From Endomychus coccineus (taxonomy: Eukaryota > Arthropoda > Insecta > Coleoptera > Endomychidae), in NCBI GenBank assembly GCA_958510875.1, contig OY294067.1, positions 58,540,039 to 58,604,038 of the forward strand: a DNA stretch of 64,000 bases, given 5' to 3'. The translations under genes and the position numbers were made by a program. This document shows positions 59,210 through 64,000 of the stretch, piece after piece; within the stretch, counting starts at the first letter, position 1; each line of letters begins with the position of its first letter. The notes beneath the pieces were generated by a model. The model ran no database searches, was not told where the DNA came from, and saw only the letters and a program-made list of their open reading frames with translations.

Positions 59210-60590
59210 AGAAACACTAATATTTAACAAGAAATAATGTTTTACTCAACAAATGCCAAGGGCTTCACGCTGATCAGTTTGATTACTTAAGAGTCTTTGT
59301 TGATGATATTGTTTCGGCACTTCTAATCTTGTTTATTGTTAAAATTTTATTCAAATCCTTTTATGTGTTTATTTGCAAATATTATATAAATAATATGGTT
59401 ACCTTTATCGGAATCGGTTAAAATATCTTCTCATTTGTTTGTTTTATTTAGAATTAACAAGTTGAAATTTCTTCCGGTTATAGCAGAGGTAGTTTCAAGT
59501 ATTAAACTTGAATAAAATAATTATTAAAAGATTGATTTTCATTAATTTAATAGATAAAGTAATTTGTGAGAATAATAGATAAAGTGATTTGAAGAAGCCG
59601 GAGAAACTAGTCACACTTCATCACATAATGGCTGATGCTATTCAATTAAATATAGAGTATACTATCTGTTATCTCCGCAGAAACACCTAACACCCGTAGA
59701 AGAGGTTTATAAGGCCGGTTTCGCGGCCGCGATTTTATTCCCCGAAAATTAAGACTTGAATGTATATCGCAAATGATTTGAATTGACAGGATATTCATGT
59801 TATGGCATAGTCCACCACGGACATTGTGTGACTATCAATGAATGTAAACGATACCTGAACTTTATGTGATTAGGGGAACGGAGGGGTTCATCTAACTATA
59901 AATATCATTTTCTTTTTATTTATTTAGTATAATTCTAACTACCACATACCAATACATTTTCTTGGATTTTAAATGAGCAAACCATATTTAATTACAACCA
60001 CCATAAGGCCATCAAAACTGAAATGTTTTGATAACTAGGAAATAAGAAATTACCCAAAACTGGAATGTTATTACGTACATCGATGGTATAATTTCGTACA
60101 GCCCTTTTGACTCAGGAATCTAACATTCATATCAATACTATACATTTTTATCAATTTATTCGCATAATGCACACAAATAATTCTCCACAGAATCCTCACC
60201 ACTACAAAAAATATGTGTACGAAATAGCCTGAAGTTTTACTTTCAACGATCTGGACAAAATTATACACAATGAAGTCGTAATCAGTCAAGCTTTAAAGTA
60301 AATATGCTTTCTAAATATATTGTACTACAGTCACCACAGAATCAAGTAAAACTATGCACTTATTACTTATTTTATGAGGTTAGAAGTATAAAGTAGACCG
60401 CTGTACGGTATAACCCACCGATTCCCCATGTGTGCTGTTAATCAAAATATGTCGATTCCGTTTTACCCCTTTTGGAACTTTTCAATTTCGGAAAATCCGT
60501 TCTCAGTTTGTCTACGTGGTATAAAGAACTTACCTATCAAATTTCAAGTCATTCGATTGCAACAAATGATCAGGAGATCATCAAAAGATC
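59210..60590. other. AT-rich DNA without a recognised gene
   Basis: No supported gene. GGCCGGTTTCGCGGCCGC near 59,713 is a GC-rich oddity resembling an inverted-repeat end, but no partner was seen. Confidence 0.35.
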
Positions 60591-60599
60591 AGGACAATG

Positions 60600-61612
60600 C
60601 ATAAGAAAATATATAAATTAACAATTATTAACTAAACTAAATCTAAATAAAACTATACTCTAGTCCGAGGGGAGACAACATCAAAAAGAAAAAGAAAGAA
60701 TAGCCAAAAATATTTAACACAGCAATGAACATAGAGAAAAAAAAAGAAAGAGCTGAAAAAGTATGAATATTGTTTCATCGCAGTAGGCGAGCAATCTGTT
60801 TTAGGCTAGAATTGAAAATATCATATTTAGTACGAGTGTCATTGGTGTTATGTGCATGGCACATGCAAAATAATGGAGATAATTTAAGTTAGTACGAGGT
60901 AGAAAGTATTTACAGACCGTGAGTTCAGCCGAGGAACTAGGAAATTGACTCTTTCCAGCAGCATGTTACAGTCAATTAGGTTATTAGGCAACTTGTACAG
61001 ACTGGCCTGGAGTACATGATTGTTTCTGCGAGAAAGGGATGACATATTGAATCTATCTAGCGGGAAAAAATTAGGAATGCCCCTGATAAAAACCGTCTGT
61101 CCTGAAGGACAGGTACTTCAAAAAGCGGCGCTGAACAGATTTCAGGGCATCTCTATGAACGACATAACCAGGGAACCAAATCACAGATGCATACTCAAGC
61201 CGCGATCGCACAAATGTTATGAACAACAATTTGAGCGTGTCTATGTCTGGAAAATCACGACAGCTTCGAACAATAAACCCAATTAGTCTGTTAGCAGCCT
61301 CCATCACAGACTCCAGATGAGAAATGAAGGATAGTTTGGGATCGAAAATTACGCTGAGGTCTTTATAGGTTGCTGGTCTCTTAAGGATAGTACCGTCTAC
61401 GTTGTAATCAAATATAGTCAAGTTGGTCTTATTTGTGTAAGACATAACGCAGCACTTGTTAATGTTAAGAGACAGCTTGTTCGCTGAACGCCATACAACC
61501 ATCATATCAAGACTTCTCTGAAGTAGATAACAATCAAATGTGGATTTGATGACGAAGAACATTTTAAAATCATCGGCATATAAAAGACAGTATATTGTGT
61601 ATTACTATAACA
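60600..61612 (-). pseudogene. LINE-D, 3' part, 5' truncated in the RT catalytic box
   Basis: The reverse strand begins with YADDFKMFFVIKS near 61,590, the RT catalytic box, so the element is truncated just before it. An open frame follows: RSANKLSLNINKCCVMSY, then TYKDLSVIFDPKLSFISHLE, FVRSRLEYASVIWFPGYV and QRRFLKYLSFRTDGFY to about 61,071. In a shifted frame, NMSSLSRRNNHVLQASLYKL and RVNFLVPRLNSRSVNTFYL end the C-terminus near 60,890. Architecture matches LINE-C (DLGVTLD, SKLEHACVIW, FLVPRISNRRS), so the two belong to one broad group. The 3' tail was not resolved. Confidence 0.85.
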
Positions 61613-61619
61613 GATATCA

Positions 61620-62790
61620 AAAACCCATCATAATATCCTGCATGATATATTTTTATGTTTCTGATCTTATATTTGATTTCCACCTCAGGAGTCAGTTTAT
61701 GGTACCTCTTTATCACTAAGCAAAATATGTTTTTAAGGGTCCAGCTTTAATGTTGTTATTTTCAAGTAGATTGGAACAGTCTAGCTAGGGTGACTGTACT
61801 TCCATTAGAAATACAACGGAACGAGAATATCAATCCTTTTTGATTAATACGCTGGTGTAGGTTTAATCTGTTCATCTACATTGACACTGTAAACGAAGAT
61901 ATCTCTTTCTTATAGTTCAACGCGGTTGAGTGTTAGCATGATTATTAACATTATTTTATTTATTCCACTATTTGTCTACTTGGCGCATATAACACCTACA
62001 CTAATGAGTTAATGTTTCATGCTTCACGGCTCGCGTATCATACACGCTAAATGGTGATTATAAAATGAATAGTTTAATGTCTTTCAGACATCACTAGTGA
62101 TTTTGAACGCATATTTTATAAACAGAAATAATAGTTCATAACCATTTGTTAAGTACTAGTGGAAGATTGAAGATATAAAAATTATCAATACTGCTATATT
62201 TATATTGTCTGGGAAACGAATAATTGCTAAATTACAGGTTGAAAAATATGAGAATAATATAATTGGTTGCTGGGTCGTGGTTGAGGACTACTTAACGTAT
62301 ATGATGCAAAACTGATGTAAATTGAATCCCACAGCAACTCTCTTCCAAATAATGTTTATATTTGAAGAGATTGTATGTTCATTCTATTTATCAAATACTA
62401 ATACAACCTCTTTAATCCGTACAATTGAATGCACGAGTGGAGTTATATTTGTCCGGATTATTGTGTATTCTATTTTTATTAGATATTATTAAAACAAGAT
62501 TGTAAACCCAATAAAATGTATAAACTCATAAAATATAAAACAAATAACAAAAATGAAAACAAATAACCCAATACACAATTTTTTTTTTGGAATTTCTGCT
62601 TTGATTCATTTATAACGACGAACACGCAGCAAAATCATTTGATGAGATGGAATGTCGTTTTCTGCTACAGTTTTCCTCCATCAGTTTAAAATACCTCAGC
62701 TTTGTTTGTTACAGTAACTCATTCAACAAATCTGCCATTGTATGCTCTAACGATATACATCTTCATTGATTTTCTCACTCAACTCTATCA
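61620..62790. other. AT-rich DNA without a recognised gene
   Basis: No coding or repeat feature recognised. Confidence 0.4.
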
Positions 62791-62799
62791 TCTCAACCT

Positions 62800-63205
62800 A
62801 GGCCTCTTGAGATTCTTTATCTCTAACTAGCATTTAGAACCGTTCTTGTCGCATAGCTCTGCATCTTGGAGAAATCACTGTTACGCAATGTGCATTGTCG
62901 TTTCTTTTTTATGTTTGCACCACCCGCACAAGGGTGAATCGCTTAGATTCATTTTGTGGAGATGGTCACTTGTTGATAGCAATCTTCCCTAATGTGCGGT
63001 TAAATCAGTGCTCTAGACTGTCTGCAACCTTCCACTTGTTGCCACATTTTCGAATATTGCGATCTGTCGTAGCAGTGGATTGTCGCTTTGATGTAATCAC
63101 TGGTTCCGGGCCTATAAAAGGTTCTATGGTCCCCAGTTTTGCCAGCTCTCCGCTATTCCGTTTCCCCTTATTCCAGAGTGGCTGAGGACCCAGAATAGAG
63201 TGAGT
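62800..63205 (-). pseudogene. RNase-H LINE C-terminal fragment, reverse strand
   Basis: The reverse strand shows GPEPVITSKRQSTATTDR near 63,110, the segment after the RNase H domain, then GRLLSTSDHLHKMNLSDSPL and CGWCKHKKETTMHI near 62,940, the Cys-Cys-His zinc-finger pattern of R1/Jockey-like C-termini. Frames shift between these blocks and no RNase H core is left. Different subfamily from the 30,252 and 53,112 copies. Boundaries uncertain. Confidence 0.6.
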
Positions 63206-64000
63206 CTCCGCTAAGATTGTCTAGCCTGTTAACACAATTTCACATGAGCAATCTGGGCATATGCTGATGGGGCTTTGCGATAATTCTACAAGCGCTTCAC
63301 TGGCACGAGAATAGTGGCCGTGTTTGCCCAGCGGTATATCTAGGAGCTCGGTCAATACGCTGCACATATGCCCAAAGTTTAAACCCTTCTGGCATATGTA
63401 ACGGAGTGAGTGGGTGAGCCGAAAAGAGGAAAAACTCCGTTCATTCCTTCCTTCTTGATTAAATTAGTGACAACTCTTCTATCTATATTTGTTCATTTTA
63501 CTGCTCGCTAAGTCTTGAGCGAAAGACTTTGTTCCCTACTCTCAAACCGTCTTAAACGAATTCGTGAAAATCAAACTCTTCTATTTACTGTTCGCTACGC
63601 TCACTCACCATATTTCGCATAAGCTCGTCTCAATTGAATTAGTGAAAAGCACCTTCTGTCGGGTGCCTTCAACGGAACGCGCTAGCCTTTTGTCGAGTGC
63701 CGCACCAGCAGGTTTGACCGGCAGCGATCGTCGTGTTATTATATTTCTTTCTATAATCGCCCAGATAGTTAACGCACAGAAAGACGCGTGAAACATAGCG
63801 TTGGGTATTTCGACGGAATAATCTGCTCATAACTCAAAAACGGCTTAAGGTATGACACTTATGCCTGTAAATTGTCTAGTTTGTGTCAAAATTTCAAGTG
63901 GATTGCATTTACCATTTGACCGCTACACGAAAACATACCTTGTGCCATATTACCCGATTCAAGAGAAGACTTCGTTCATATCTCTGCCTGAGGGTTTGCG
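63206..64000. other. GC-richer end of window, no supported gene
   Basis: Short overlapping frames on both strands near 63,564-63,796 with no domain. Repeated CGCTCACTC words occur near 63,597. Possibly retroelement untranslated sequence. Confidence 0.3.

Overview
The window reads as AT-rich, gene-poor nuclear DNA of an arthropod, most likely an insect. The evidence is the kind and number of mobile elements: mariner, pogo/Tigger and PIF/Harbinger remnants, Penelope-like elements (PLEs), several non-LTR retrotransposon (LINE) lineages with short tandem-repeat 3' tails, a probable Helentron endonuclease, large LTR-like copies, long foldback elements and tRNA-related repeats. I found no convincing intact host gene. 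Almost every coding trace is a broken mobile element, and the host-like open frames are short and unassigned.

Layout. 1-240: reverse-strand PLE fragment running off the left edge. 0.5-1.4 kb: mariner. 1.4-3.3 kb: GC-richer block with a 55-56 bp tandem repeat. 5.2-9.3 kb: LINE-A, split by an approx. 2.1 kb LTR-like insertion. 10.7-16.4 kb: four copies of a tRNA-like sequence, at least three inside a shared repeat. 20.4-22.2 kb: PLE with terminal direct repeats. 22.7-23.9 kb: RNase-H LINE. 24.1-28.2 kb: two PLE fragments head to head, carrying hammerhead-ribozyme-like ends and split by a foldback element and a TIR element. 29.1-29.6 kb: Harbinger. 30.2-30.9 kb: RNase-H LINE tail. 32.3-32.8 kb: unassigned coding-like frame. 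34.7-35.2 kb: PLE GIY-YIG end. 36.7-38.3 kb: RNase-H LINE split by a MITE. 38.4-38.7 kb: PLE RT scrap. 40.2-42.0 kb: LINE-B. 44.7-45.1 kb: Helentron-type endonuclease. 45.3-46.5 kb: second foldback element. 48.5-49.4 kb: LINE RT scrap and a tRNA-headed SINE. 50.1-52.9 kb: LINE-C, the best preserved element. 53.1-54.0 kb: RNase-H LINE with a 5' inversion and 9-bp target duplication. 55.6-57.3 kb: second LTR-like copy. 57.3-58.1 kb: Tigger. 59.1 kb: DDE transposase scrap. 60.6-61.6 kb: LINE-D. 62.8-63.2 kb: RNase-H LINE C-terminus.

The genes do not form a pathway. What links them is their order of insertion. Target duplications and interrupted reading frames show newer elements landing in older ones (LTR-like copy in LINE-A, MITE in RNase-H LINE, foldback and TIR elements in PLEs). 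The most interesting signals are the PLE hammerhead-like motifs, the twin-priming LINE structure, the giant palindromic elements and the unassigned frame at 32.3-32.8 kb. All family calls come from reading motifs by eye; no database search was run.
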